Positions 13,274 through 22,088 of a stretch of 43,819 bases of DNA are shown here, in pieces; the stretch's first letter is position 1, and every line of letters starts with the position of its first letter. Position numbers and translations under genes: made by a program. The DNA comes from an uncultured Oscillospiraceae bacterium (GTDB lineage: Bacteria; Bacillota; Clostridia; Oscillospirales; Oscillospiraceae). The notes below the pieces were generated by a model. The model did not search any database and was not told the origin of the DNA. It worked only from the letters and a program-made list of their open reading frames with translations. The stretch covers positions 1 to 43,819 of the forward strand of contig CANQBA010000029.1 in assembly GCA_947589545.1 (NCBI GenBank), in the 5' to 3' direction.

Positions 13274-15625
13274 ATGACACGGCTCAACAACGACTGGGAA
13301 TTTACGCCGGAATGGAGCGAGGCGTTCCTCTCCGGCGCGGGGACATATGAACCGGTGCGCCTCCCCCACACGGTAAAGGAGACGCCTCTCCACTACGCCG
13401 ACAGCGCAAGCTATCAGATGATCTGCGGATACCGCCGCGTCCTGCGCATCCCCGGGGACAGCGCCGGCAGGCGGGTCTTTCTGCGCTTTGACGGCGCGGC
13501 GCACATTGCCACCGTGTATGTGAACGGGCGGGCGCTTATGACCCACCGCTGCGGCTACACCGCCTTCCGGGTGGAGGCGACGGACGCGCTGACGCCCGGG
13601 GATAACCTGCTGGCGGTGCGGCTGGACACCACGGAAAACCCCGAAGTCCCGCCCTTCGGCTACGTCATCGACTACCTGACCTTCGGCGGGCTTTACCGGG
13701 ACGTATGGCTGGACGTCCGGCCCCGGAAGCTGATTTCCGACCTCTTTGTGACCACGCCGGATCTAAGCTCGGTGAATATTTCCTGCTCGGCCGATCTGGG
13801 GCCGGGGGACGCCCTGCGCTATGACATCATCGACCCGGAGGGCCGTACTGTGGCGACGGCAACAGGCGGGACGGAGGCGACTGTACGCGCCGAGGTGATA
13901 ATTCGCCCCTGGAGCGTGGACGATCCGGCGCTCTACCGCTGCCGGGCTACCCTGCTGGAAAACGGCGTCCAGGGGGACGTTCAGGAGACCTCCTTCGGCT
14001 TTCGCACGGCGGAATTTAAGGCGGACGGATTTTATCTCAACGGGGAAAAGCTCTTCCTCCGGGGCCTCAACCGGCACCAGTCCTATCCCTACATAGGCTA
14101 TGCCGCCCCGGAGAGCCTCCAGCGGGAGGACGCCAGAATTTTAAAGAGGGAGCTGTGCTGTAACGCCGTCCGCACCAGCCACTACCCCCAGAGCCAGTAT
14201 TTTATCGACGAGTGCGACCGGCAGGGCCTTCTGGTGTTCACCGAGCTCCCCGGCTGGCAGCATGTGGGCGGCGCCCGGTGGCAGGATCAGGCGGTGGAAA
14301 ATCTGCGGGAGATGGTGATCCAGTACCGCAATCACCCCAGCGTCATCCTGTGGGGCGTGCGCATCAACGAAAGCCTTGACTACGATGATTTCTACACCCG
14401 CACCAACGCCGAGGCCCGCGCCCTGGATCCCGCCCGCGCCACCTCCGGCGTCCGCGACCGGGTGCAGAGCAGCTTTTTGGAGGACGTGTACGCCTACAAC
14501 GATTTCTCCCACAACGGCTCCAACGCATGGTGCCGGGAGAAGCGGGACGTGACGCCCGACATGGGAAAGGCGCTTCTGATCTCCGAGTCCGTGGGCCACA
14601 TGTTCCCCACCAAGCCCTTCGACCCCTGGTCGAAGCGCCAGGAGCACGCCCTGCGCCATGCCAGGGTCATGGACGCCGCCATGGCGGACGGGGAGCACGC
14701 CGGCTTTTTCGGCTGGTGCATGTTCGATTACAACACCCACAAGGATTTCGGCTCCGGGGACCGGATCTGCTATCACGGCGTCCTGGACGCCTTCCGCAAC
14801 CCCAAGCCGGCCGCCGCCGTCTACGCCGCCCAGGGGGACGAGGCGCCGGTGCTGGAGGTGGGCTCCTCCATGGACATCGGCGAGTACGACGCCTGCGACC
14901 CGGGAACGGTCTGGGTATTCTCCAACGCCGATGAGGTGCGCCTTTACCGGAACGACTGTTTCGTCACCGTCCTGAAGCCCGGCGCGGCCTTCCACGCCCT
15001 GCCCCGGAAGCCCCTGGAGGTGACGGACACCGTGGGTGAGCTGCTGGTGACCGCCGAGGGCTTTGACGGGGACAAGGCCGCCGCCGTCCGGGAGCTCCTT
15101 ACTTCCTGGAAGGGCCGGGGCCCGGAGGGCCTCACTCCCCAGGAGCGGCAAGATGCCGGTGCGGCGCTGGAAAAATTCGGCCTCACCCTCCGGGACGCCG
15201 CCCTGCTCTACGGAAAATACATGTCCAACTGGGGCGGCCTGTCCACCGTCTGGCGGTTTGACGCCATCCGTGACGGAAAGCCCGTCTCCTCCGTCACCCG
15301 GGGCGGCGCGCCCAGCGCGCTCCGCCTGGAGGTGAAGGCCAGCAGTTTGGAGCTTTGCGAGGGGGACGCCTATGACATGAGCGCCGTGCGGGTGCGGATC
15401 CTGGACGGCTATGGAAATCTGGCCCCCTACGCCCAGCTGCCGGTGACCTTCAGCGTCCGGGGGGACGCAGAAATCGTGGGGCCCGCCACAGCCGTCCTGG
15501 AGGGCGGCTCCACAGGCACGTACATCAAAACGGCGGGGCGCGCCGGGAGCGCCGTGCTCACCGTTTCAACGGCTCAGACCGAGCCGGTAGATGTGATCTT
15601 TACCATACGGGAGGAACGCAAATGA
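13274..15625 (+). CDS. GH2-family glycosidase (beta-galactosidase-like), 783 aa
   Basis: This is a retaining glycoside hydrolase of family 2, probably hydrolysing beta-galactosides in the cytoplasm (no signal peptide). A sugar-binding jelly-roll domain (about 1-150, with VFLRFDGAAHIATVYVNG), an Ig-like domain (about 155-245) and a TIM barrel (about 250-520) are followed by C-terminal Ig/DUF4982-like domains. The acid/base is E366 (LWGVRINES) and the nucleophile E438 (LISESVG). GGGAGGGGCTT precedes the ATG. The gene overlaps the sugar transporter by ATGA and heads a four-gene operon. Beta-glucuronidase or another GH2 specificity cannot be excluded; the alpha-galactosidase neighbour favours galactosides. 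Confidence 0.85.
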   Translation: MTRLNNDWEFTPEWSEAFLSGAGTYEPVRLPHTVKETPLHYADSASYQMICGYRRVLRIPGDSAGRRVFLRFDGAAHIATVYVNGRALMTHRCGYTAFRVEATDALTPGDNLLAVRLDTTENPEVPPFGYVIDYLTFGGLYRDVWLDVRPRKLISDLFVTTPDLSSVNISCSADLGPGDALRYDIIDPEGRTVATATGGTEATVRAEVIIRPWSVDDPALYRCRATLLENGVQGDVQETSFGFRTAEFKADGFYLNGEKLFLRGLNRHQSYPYIGYAAPESLQREDARILKRELCCNAVRTSHYPQSQYFIDECDRQGLLVFTELPGWQHVGGARWQDQAVENLREMVIQYRNHPSVILWGVRINESLDYDDFYTRTNAEARALDPARATSGVRDRVQSSFLEDVYAYNDFSHNGSNAWCREKRDVTPDMGKALLISESVGHMFPTKPFDPWSKRQEHALRHARVMDAAMADGEHAGFFGWCMFDYNTHKDFGSGDRICYHGVLDAFRNPKPAAAVYAAQGDEAPVLEVGSSMDIGEYDACDPGTVWVFSNADEVRLYRNDCFVTVLKPGAAFHALPRKPLEVTDTVGELLVTAEGFDGDKAAAVRELLTSWKGRGPEGLTPQERQDAGAALEKFGLTLRDAALLYGKYMSNWGGLSTVWRFDAIRDGKPVSSVTRGGAPSALRLEVKASSLELCEGDAYDMSAVRVRILDGYGNLAPYAQLPVTFSVRGDAEIVGPATAVLEGGSTGTYIKTAGRAGSAVLTVSTAQTEPVDVIFTIREERK

Positions 15626-17004
15626 AGCTGACAACCTCGCAGAAGATCGCCTTCGGCGTCGGCGCCGTGGGCAAGGACATGGTGTACGCCCTGTCGGCCA
15701 CCTATGTCATGTACTACTATCAGGACATCCTGCACCTGTCCTCCGTCTTTGTGGGCACCATCCTCATGATCGCCCGCATCTTCGACGCCCTGAACGACCC
15801 CTTCATGGGCATCTTAGTGGCCAAGACGAGGACCCGCTGGGGCCGCTTCCGGCCCTGGCTCCTGTCCGGCTCCGTCCTCAACGCCTTCACCCTCTACGCC
15901 CTCTTTGCCGCCCCCGGCATCCAGGGCACCGGCCTGATGGTCTATTTCACTGTCATCTACATCCTCTGGGGCACCACCTACACCATGATGGATATCCCCT
16001 ACTGGTCCATGATCCCGGCCATCACCTCCACCCCCGGTGACCGGGAGAACCTGTCGGTCATCGGCCGCACCTGCGCCGGCGTGGGCTCAGCCCTGATCCA
16101 GGTGGGAACGGTCATCGCCGTGGGCTTTTTGGGCGGCGAAAACGAGCGGCGGGGCTTCGCCCTTTTCGCCCTGATCGTGGCGGTCATTTTCGTCCTGGCG
16201 GAGATCGTGTGCACCCTGAAGGTGCGGGAGCACGATATCGGCCGGATGGAGACATCCACCATCCCCCAGATGTTCAAGGCCCTGTTCCGCAACGATCAGG
16301 CCATGATCACGGTGCTGGCCATCCTCATGATCAACAGCGCCCTCTACCTCACCAGCAACCTGATCATCTACTTCTTCAAATATGATTTCGGCGGCGCCGG
16401 CTGGAAGGGAAGCTACACCATGTTCACCATGGTGGGCGGTGTCTTCCAGATCTTGGGCATGATGGTGGTCTATCCCCTGCTGCGCAAAAAGCTCGGCAAT
16501 ACCCAGATCTTCAAGGGCGCTTTAGGCGCCGCCATGCTGGGCTACGCCCTCATTCTGGCCGTTTGCTTCGCGGGCTTCGCCTCCAATATGGCCCTCATCT
16601 GCGTGTGCGGGGCCCTGGTCTTCGCCGCCAACGGGATCCTCACGGTGCTGACCACCGTGTTCCTCTCCTCCTCCGTGGACTACGGGGAGCTGAAGACCGG
16701 CAAGCGGGAGGAATCCGTCATCTTCTCCATGCAGACCTTCGTGGTGAAGGCCGCCTCGGGCCTGGCCGTCTTCATCACCGGCATCGGCCTCGATCTCATC
16801 GGCCTGGAGGGCGACGCGGAGGAGACGGGCGAGATCATCGCCCAGTCCGCCTCCACCATCACGGGCCTTCGCCTGCTCATGACAGTTTTGCCCATCATCG
16901 GGCTTGTGACGGCGTTCGCCTTCTTCGTGAAGAAATTCACCCTGACGGACAAGCGGGTGGAGGAGATCGGCGAGACGCTGAAGACGAGAAAGGGCGTTGA
17001 ATAA
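15622..17004 (+). CDS. GPH-family sugar:cation symporter (MelB-like), 460 aa
   Basis: This is a twelve-helix transporter of the glycoside-pentoside-hexuronide family, which brings in oligosaccharides with sodium or protons. Family signs are GVGAVGKDMVYALSATYVMY at the N-terminus, DALNDPFMGILVAKTRTRWG with the conserved acidic residues of helix II, GRFRPWLL, and the central IPYWSMIPAITSTPGDRENL. Length is typical (about 460). Its ATG overlaps the GH2 stop and its TAA overlaps the GH36 start (TAATG), so the three genes are translated together. The cargo is likely a galactoside cut inside the cell by the two neighbouring enzymes. Confidence 0.9.
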   Translation: MKLTTSQKIAFGVGAVGKDMVYALSATYVMYYYQDILHLSSVFVGTILMIARIFDALNDPFMGILVAKTRTRWGRFRPWLLSGSVLNAFTLYALFAAPGIQGTGLMVYFTVIYILWGTTYTMMDIPYWSMIPAITSTPGDRENLSVIGRTCAGVGSALIQVGTVIAVGFLGGENERRGFALFALIVAVIFVLAEIVCTLKVREHDIGRMETSTIPQMFKALFRNDQAMITVLAILMINSALYLTSNLIIYFFKYDFGGAGWKGSYTMFTMVGGVFQILGMMVVYPLLRKKLGNTQIFKGALGAAMLGYALILAVCFAGFASNMALICVCGALVFAANGILTVLTTVFLSSSVDYGELKTGKREESVIFSMQTFVVKAASGLAVFITGIGLDLIGLEGDAEETGEIIAQSASTITGLRLLMTVLPIIGLVTAFAFFVKKFTLTDKRVEEIGETLKTRKGVE

Positions 17005-18605
17005 TGCTGATCGTCTGGAAAGCGCTGGTGGACACGGTGGAGGGGCGCAGGGCCCTCTCCGGCCAGGTTCCCTTTGACTGGAACAGCCCTGTGCATATTT
17101 CCGCCCCGCTCCCCGAGGGCGCCATCGTCTCCGTCACCGCCCGGATCCCCCTAGCGGCGCTGGAGTACGACAGGATCTTCATGAACGGCTACCAGACCTG
17201 GACCAGTTGCCCGGAGTACGGCGTCCACGACAGGATCTGGGATCTCCGGCGGGTGCCCGCCGCCGCCGTTCGAAAATACGCCTTTGACCGGTACGGGGAT
17301 TACCACTTCGTCCCCTACCCCTGCCGGGAGGGGGTCACCCACGGCTTCTCCTGGTGCTATTTCCGGCGGAGTCAGGACTTCCGGCTCCTGGCGTCCCTGG
17401 ACGAAGCCCCCGGCTACACCATGTTCACCTACGACGCCGGCCTTTCCAGCCTCCGGCTGGAGCGGGACTGCAAGGGGATCCGGTGCGGCGGGGAATACCC
17501 CCTCTTTGACCTGTACGCCGCCCGGGGCGGCGAGGAGCAGGTCTTTGACGGCTGGTTCGCCGCTATGGGCGTAAAGCCCCTGCCCGCCCCGCCTCTGCGG
17601 GGGTACACCAGCTGGTATAACCGCTACGAGGACATCACCGAAGGGACGATCCGGGCCGATCTTGAGGGCTGTCGCGCCCTCCTCTCCCCCGGCGACCTTT
17701 TCCAGATTGACGACGGCTGGGAACCGGCGGTGGGCGACTGGCTGGAGACGGATCCCGCCAAATTCCCCAACGGCCTCAAGCCCCTGGCGGAGGAGATCCA
17801 CGCCGCCGGCTTCAAGGCCGGCCTGTGGCTGGCCCCCTTTGTGGCGAGATGCAACTCCCGCCTTGCCCGGGAGCACCCGGACTGGCTTCTGCGGGTTGAC
17901 GGTGAGCCCTGGCTCCTGGGCTCCAACTGGGGCGGCTTCGTGTCCCTGGACATCGACAACCCCGCCGTCACGGACTATCTGCGGCGGGTCTTTGACCGGG
18001 TCGTCCGGGAGTGGGGCTTCGACCTTCTGAAGCTGGATTTCCTCTACGGCGCGGCCCCCTTCGGCACGGCGCGGGAGACCCGGGCCGGCCGGATGATCCG
18101 GGCCATGGAGCTTCTGCGGGGGCTGTGCGGCTCCGCCGTCCTCTTGGGGTGCGGCGTCCCCGTGATGCCCGCCTTCGGCCGGGTGGAGTACTGCCGCGTC
18201 AGCTGTGACGTGAGCCTTGACTGGGACGACAAGCCCTTCATGCGCCTTTGTCACCGGGAGCGCGTCAGCACAAAGCAGGCCATCCTCAACACCCTTTTCC
18301 GCCGGGAGCTCAACGGGCGGGCGTATCTCAGCGACCCGGACGTGTTCTTCCTCCGCCAGGACAACATCGAGCTCCGGGACGACCAAAAGCTCCTGCTGGC
18401 CAGGCTCAACGCCCTCTTTGGCGGCGTCCTGCTCCTGTCCGACGACCCGGGGTCTTACACGGAAAAAGAGCGCGGCCTGTACCGGGAGCTTCTGGCCCTC
18501 ACGCGGGCGCAAAACGTCCGCTTCGACGCCGACAACTTTACGGTCAGCTTCTCGCTGGAGGGCGAGGAATATCTGCTGCCCGTGCCGAAAGAACTGTTTG
18601 AGTGA
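17004..18605 (+). CDS. GH36-type alpha-galactosidase-like enzyme, 533 aa
   Basis: A probable intracellular retaining alpha-galactosidase (clan GH-D). The barrel begins around GYTSWYNRYEDITE (about residue 200). The nucleophile D345 lies in LLKLDFLYG and the acid/base is D402 (RVSCDVSLDW). FQIDDGWEPAVGDW and GLKPLAEEIHAAGFKAGLWL are family signatures. At 533 residues it is shorter than classical GH36 enzymes (about 700), mainly in the N-terminal beta-sandwich. No signal peptide is present, so it acts on imported sugar. The start ATG overlaps the transporter stop. Exact substrate (melibiose, raffinose-type or host glycan galactose) is unknown. Confidence 0.85.
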   Translation: MLIVWKALVDTVEGRRALSGQVPFDWNSPVHISAPLPEGAIVSVTARIPLAALEYDRIFMNGYQTWTSCPEYGVHDRIWDLRRVPAAAVRKYAFDRYGDYHFVPYPCREGVTHGFSWCYFRRSQDFRLLASLDEAPGYTMFTYDAGLSSLRLERDCKGIRCGGEYPLFDLYAARGGEEQVFDGWFAAMGVKPLPAPPLRGYTSWYNRYEDITEGTIRADLEGCRALLSPGDLFQIDDGWEPAVGDWLETDPAKFPNGLKPLAEEIHAAGFKAGLWLAPFVARCNSRLAREHPDWLLRVDGEPWLLGSNWGGFVSLDIDNPAVTDYLRRVFDRVVREWGFDLLKLDFLYGAAPFGTARETRAGRMIRAMELLRGLCGSAVLLGCGVPVMPAFGRVEYCRVSCDVSLDWDDKPFMRLCHRERVSTKQAILNTLFRRELNGRAYLSDPDVFFLRQDNIELRDDQKLLLARLNALFGGVLLLSDDPGSYTEKERGLYRELLALTRAQNVRFDADNFTVSFSLEGEEYLLPVPKELFE

Positions 18606-18614
18606 GGTCAAACC

Positions 18615-19487
18615 ATGATCAGAATTTACGCCGACAGCACCAACGACCTGACCCCGGAGCTCTGGGAAAAATACCATATCAGGATCATCCCCCTCTACGT
18701 GAACATGGGGGACAGGACCTATATCGACTGGCAGAACATCACCCCCGACGAGCTCTACGCCTGGTCAGACGCACACAACACAACCCCCGTCACCGCCGCC
18801 TTCTCTGTGGGCGACGCGGAAAACGCCCTCCGGGAGGCTGTGGAGGCCGGCGACGACGTGCTCTTTTTCGGCATCTCCACGGGCCTCTCCGCCTCCTGCA
18901 ACACCTTCCGCATCGCGGCGGAGAATCTGGATTACGCCGATCACGTGGCGGTCGTCGACTCCCAAAACCTCTGCACCGGCATCGGCCTTCTCATTCTGAA
19001 GGCCGCCGCCCGCATCGAGGCCGGGGAGACGGATCTGCGGGCGGTGGAGCGTTATGTAAACTCCTTCATCCCCAAGGTGCGCACCACCTCGGTCATCGAG
19101 CAGCTCACCTACATCCACCGGGGCGGCCGCTGTTCGGCGGCCACGGCGCTGGTGGGCGGCGCGCTGAAGATCAAGCCCAAGATCCTGGTGAAGGACGGCG
19201 GCCTGGGGGTGGCGAAGAAATACCGGGGGCACCAACCCGACGTGATCCGCAAATACTACGAGGATCTGGAGCCGCTTTTGAAGGAGGCCGACCCCGACAA
19301 CGTGTTCATCTCCCACACGGGCCGTCTCCCCCAGGAGATCATCGACGAGATCGCGGACAGGGTGCGCGCGCTCCACCGGTTCAAAAACGTCTACGTGACC
19401 CGCGCCGGCAGCGTGGTCACCATCCACTGCGGCCCCGGGACATTAGGTGTCTTCTACATCGCCTCCGACGAGAACGCCGGGTGGTAA
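18615..19487 (+). CDS. DegV-family fatty-acid-binding protein, 290 aa
   Basis: DegV proteins (FakB type) bind a single fatty acid and present it to the kinase FakA for phospholipid synthesis. The N-terminus MIRIYADSTNDLTPELWEKY, the central FGISTGLSASCNTFRIAA and the C-terminal HRGGRCSAATALVGG and ISHTGRLPQ are hallmark segments. Length is typical. It starts 9 nt after the GH36 stop with only a weak ribosome site (GTGAGG), so it depends on the galactoside operon. A terminator follows at 19511. Why a lipid gene is tied to sugar use is unclear. A second DegV gene is at 22089-22991. Confidence 0.85.
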   Translation: MIRIYADSTNDLTPELWEKYHIRIIPLYVNMGDRTYIDWQNITPDELYAWSDAHNTTPVTAAFSVGDAENALREAVEAGDDVLFFGISTGLSASCNTFRIAAENLDYADHVAVVDSQNLCTGIGLLILKAAARIEAGETDLRAVERYVNSFIPKVRTTSVIEQLTYIHRGGRCSAATALVGGALKIKPKILVKDGGLGVAKKYRGHQPDVIRKYYEDLEPLLKEADPDNVFISHTGRLPQEIIDEIADRVRALHRFKNVYVTRAGSVVTIHCGPGTLGVFYIASDENAGW

Positions 19488-19510
19488 AAACCAAAGCCAA
19501 TCTTTAAAGA

Positions 19511-19541
19511 CAGGGCGGGGCAATTTCCCGCCCTGCTTTAC
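19511..19541 (+). terminator. Terminator of the galactoside operon
   Basis: CAGGGCGGG (19511-19519) pairs perfectly with CCCGCCCTG (19527-19535), then CTTTA. It closes the four-gene operon 13274-19487. The T-run is short. Confidence 0.7.
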
Positions 19542-19575
19542 TGCTCAGATAAAGTCAGATTTCACAAAATTGTTG

Positions 19576-19604
19576 TTGATTTTCGTCTCTTTTCCTGTTA
19601 TTAT
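19576..19604 (+). promoter_or_regulatory. Promoter of the MFS transporter gene
   Basis: TTGATT (19576-19581), 17-bp spacer, TATTAT (19599-19604), 28 nt before the ATG at 19633. It lies immediately after the galactoside operon terminator, so the transporter is a separate unit. Confidence 0.65.
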
Positions 19605-19632
19605 GATAGCAAAGGAAAAAGGAGGAAGATCC

Positions 19633-20982
19633 ATGGAAAAGGAAACCCTGAAGCTCAACAACAAGCGCACCATCCTGGTGGGCCTGGCGTTTTTGTCCAT
19701 CAGCGCCTTCTGGCAGATGTACGACAACGTGGTGCCCAAGATTTTGACCCTGACCTTCCACATGCCCGAGTCCCTGGCCGGCGTCATCATGGCGGCGGAC
19801 AATATCCTGGCGCTGTTCCTGCTGCCCCTTTTCGGCGGCCTGTCCGACAGGACCAACACGAAGCTGGGCCGCCGTATGCCCTACATCTTAGGCGGCACCG
19901 CCGGGGCGGTGATCCTCATGAACCTCCTGCCGGTTCTGGACAACAGCTACGCCGCCGAGGCCGCGCCCTTCAAATTCGCCTCCTTTGTGGTGGTACTGGG
20001 GCTGCTGCTCATCGCCATGGGCACCTACCGTTCCCCCGCAGTGGCGCTGATGCCCGACGTGACGCCAAAGCCCCTGCGTTCTAAGGGCAACGCCATCATC
20101 AACCTGATGGGCGCCGTGGGCGGCATCATCTACCTGGGCGTGGCCGCCGTCCTCTATCCCAAGGCGAAGGTGGAGGGCCTGGCCCACGTAGACTATCAGC
20201 CTCTCTTTATCATCGTCTCCGCGCTGATGGCGGCGGCGGTGGTGATCCTGCTCCTCACCATCCGGGAACCGAAGCTGGCCTCCGAAAACCAGGCCCTGGA
20301 GAAGAAGCACCCGGAGTGGGATCTGGCCCGGGACGACGGCTCCGGCAACGAGATCCTGCCAAAGCCGGTGAAGAAGTCCCTGGGCTTCCTCCTGGCCTCC
20401 ATCGCCCTCTGGTTCATCGGCTACAACGGCGTCACCACCTGGTTCACCACCTACATCGACGTGGTCATGGGCGAGGGCCTGGGCGGCGCGTCCACCTGCC
20501 TCATGGTGGCCACCGGCGGCGCCATCGTCAGCTATATCCCCATCGGCGTCGTGGCCTCCAAAATCGGCCGGAAAAAGACCATCCTGGGCGGCGTCATCCT
20601 GCTGGCCGTCTGCTTCCTGCTGGGCGGGATCCTGACCAACGTGTTCGACTCCATCAACGCCGTCATGTACATCGCCTTCGCCCTGGTGGGCCTGGCCTGG
20701 GCGGCCATCAACGTCAACTCCCTGCCCATGGTGGTGGAGATGTGCAAGGGCTCCGACGTGGGCAAATTCACCGGCTACTACTACACCGCCTCCATGGCCG
20801 CCCAGGTGATCACCCCCGTCATCGCCGGCTGGCTTTTGGAGCATGTGGGCTACTGGACGCTGTTCCCCTACGCCGCCCTCTTTGTGGGTCTGAGCTTTGT
20901 GACCATGCTGTTCGTGAAGCACGGCGACGTGAAGGCCGAGCCTAAGCGCGGCCTGGACGCTTTCGAAGATATGGATGACTAA
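19633..20982 (+). CDS. MFS transporter, SLC45/sugar-type, 449 aa
   Basis: This is a twelve-helix major-facilitator protein, probably a sugar/proton symporter. The N-terminal half has SISAFWQMYDNVVPKILTLT and the loop motif GGLSDRTNTKLGRRMPYILG; the RSPAVALMPDVTPKPLRSKG segment resembles SLC45/sucrose-type carriers. A central cytosolic loop of about 40 residues (EKKHPEWDLARDDG) separates the halves. The ATG at 19633 has AAAGGAGGAAGATCC upstream; the longer in-frame start at 19447 lies inside the preceding gene. Cargo cannot be read from the sequence; proximity to the galactoside operon suggests a sugar. Confidence 0.8.
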   Translation: MEKETLKLNNKRTILVGLAFLSISAFWQMYDNVVPKILTLTFHMPESLAGVIMAADNILALFLLPLFGGLSDRTNTKLGRRMPYILGGTAGAVILMNLLPVLDNSYAAEAAPFKFASFVVVLGLLLIAMGTYRSPAVALMPDVTPKPLRSKGNAIINLMGAVGGIIYLGVAAVLYPKAKVEGLAHVDYQPLFIIVSALMAAAVVILLLTIREPKLASENQALEKKHPEWDLARDDGSGNEILPKPVKKSLGFLLASIALWFIGYNGVTTWFTTYIDVVMGEGLGGASTCLMVATGGAIVSYIPIGVVASKIGRKKTILGGVILLAVCFLLGGILTNVFDSINAVMYIAFALVGLAWAAINVNSLPMVVEMCKGSDVGKFTGYYYTASMAAQVITPVIAGWLLEHVGYWTLFPYAALFVGLSFVTMLFVKHGDVKAEPKRGLDAFEDMDD

Positions 20983-20989
20983 GAAGACT

Positions 20990-21019
20990 GTCGAAAAAGC
21001 CCGGGGGGCTTTTTCCGAC
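20990..21019 (+). terminator. Hairpin after the MFS gene
   Basis: GTCGAAAAAGCC pairs with GGCTTTTTCCGAC (one bulge), starting 8 nt after the MFS stop. The T-stretch lies inside the stem, so termination may be partial and allow read-through to the phosphodiesterase gene 40 nt further on. Confidence 0.5.
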
Positions 21020-21058
21020 TGGATCAAGGATCTTGTATTGAACGAAAGGAGGCATCCT

Positions 21059-21934
21059 ATGAGATCCCTTTCCAAGGCCGCCGCCGGACTGACCGCCGGC
21101 GCGGCGCTGACAGCGGGGGCGTATCTGGCCGCCCTGACGCCCCGGCGGGATATGCCGGGGTGGGAGGCCCTGCAAAAATTCCGCTACGCCCACCGGGGCC
21201 TGCACGATCTGGACGCGGGCCGGCCCGAAAACTCCCTCTCCGCCTTTCGTGCCGCCGTGGAGCACGGCTTCGGCGCGGAGCTGGACGTCCACCTGATGCG
21301 CGACGGCTCCCTGGCCGTGGTGCACGACAGCAATCTTGCCCGCGTCACCGGCAAGGCCGTCCTGGTGGAGGAGCTGGCGGCGCGGGATCTGGCCGCTTAT
21401 CCCCTGAAGGGCTCCGGCGAGACGATTCCCCTCTTCGAGCAGGTGCTGGAGGTATTCGCCGGGAAAACGCCGCTGATCGTGGAGCTGAAAACCTCCGGCG
21501 GCAACGCCGCCGCCCTCACCGGCGCCGTGATGCAAAGGCTCCGGACCTACCAGGGCCTCTATTGCCTGGAATCCTTCGACCCCTCGGTGCTTCTGTGCCT
21601 CAAAAAGAGCTGCCCTGACGTGATCCGCGGCCAGCTTAGCGAGAACTTTCTGCGCTCCAGGCCCGCCTCCCTCAATATCCCCCAGCGGGCCGTCATGACG
21701 TATCTGCTGACCACCTTCCTCACCAGCCCGGACTTCATCGCCTACAACTGGATCGACCGGCGCCAGCCCAGCCTGAAGCTCATGAAAAAGCTCTACGGCG
21801 TCCACGAGGTCAGCTGGACCGTCCGGGATCCTCAGCTGATGCGGGCCCTGGAGGCGGAGGGCGTCGTCCCCATCTTCGAGGGCTTCGTCCCCGAGCCCCG
21901 CTCCGGCAATACTTCCGGCCAGGCGGGCCAATAA
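21059..21934 (+). CDS. Glycerophosphodiester phosphodiesterase with N-terminal anchor, 291 aa
   Basis: The enzyme hydrolyses glycerophosphodiesters to glycerol-3-phosphate and an alcohol. Catalytic segments are AHRGLHD (general-acid His), ENSLSAFRAAVEHGFGAELD (metal-binding Glu and Asp) and LAVVHDSNLARVTG (second His). An N-terminal hydrophobic segment (about residues 8-28, AAAGLTAGAALTAGAYLAAL) points to a membrane-anchored protein. The ATG at 21059 has AAAGGAGGCATCCT upstream and is preferred to an in-frame ATG at 20975. Its product could feed the glycerol-3-phosphate dehydrogenase-like protein at 39706-41142, though they are 18 kb apart (inference). Confidence 0.85.
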   Translation: MRSLSKAAAGLTAGAALTAGAYLAALTPRRDMPGWEALQKFRYAHRGLHDLDAGRPENSLSAFRAAVEHGFGAELDVHLMRDGSLAVVHDSNLARVTGKAVLVEELAARDLAAYPLKGSGETIPLFEQVLEVFAGKTPLIVELKTSGGNAAALTGAVMQRLRTYQGLYCLESFDPSVLLCLKKSCPDVIRGQLSENFLRSRPASLNIPQRAVMTYLLTTFLTSPDFIAYNWIDRRQPSLKLMKKLYGVHEVSWTVRDPQLMRALEAEGVVPIFEGFVPEPRSGNTSGQAGQ

Positions 21935-21980
21935 TCCGACACTTTTCAAAAATCTGTTCCCGCAAAATCCACAGTTCAGT

Positions 21981-22022
21981 AAAATCCTGCCTATTGTCAA
22001 GGGCGGGATTTTGCTGTAATAT
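21981..22022 (+). promoter_or_regulatory. Promoter of second degV within a dyad
   Basis: TTGTCA (21994-21999), 17-bp spacer, TAATAT (22017-22022), 67 nt before the TTG start. AAAATCCTGCC (21981-21991) is a near-perfect inverted repeat of GGCGGGATTTT (22002-22012), with the -35 in its loop. The dyad could be the terminator of the phosphodiesterase gene, an operator, or both. Confidence 0.55.
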
Positions 22023-22088
22023 AGTAAGCAGGAAAAAGTACACTGTGTCGATTTAATCAGATCCCCTCAACATCTGGAGGTGTTTAGC

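Noticed and set aside
17151-18677. Long antisense open frame of 508 codons opposite the GH36 gene
   Set aside because: It is an exact shadow of a high-GC gene with recognisable catalytic motifs on the other strand, has no ribosome site and has a biased Gly/Pro/Val composition. Similar shadows opposite 34448-35902, 14141-15151 and 38394-39743 were left out for the same reason.
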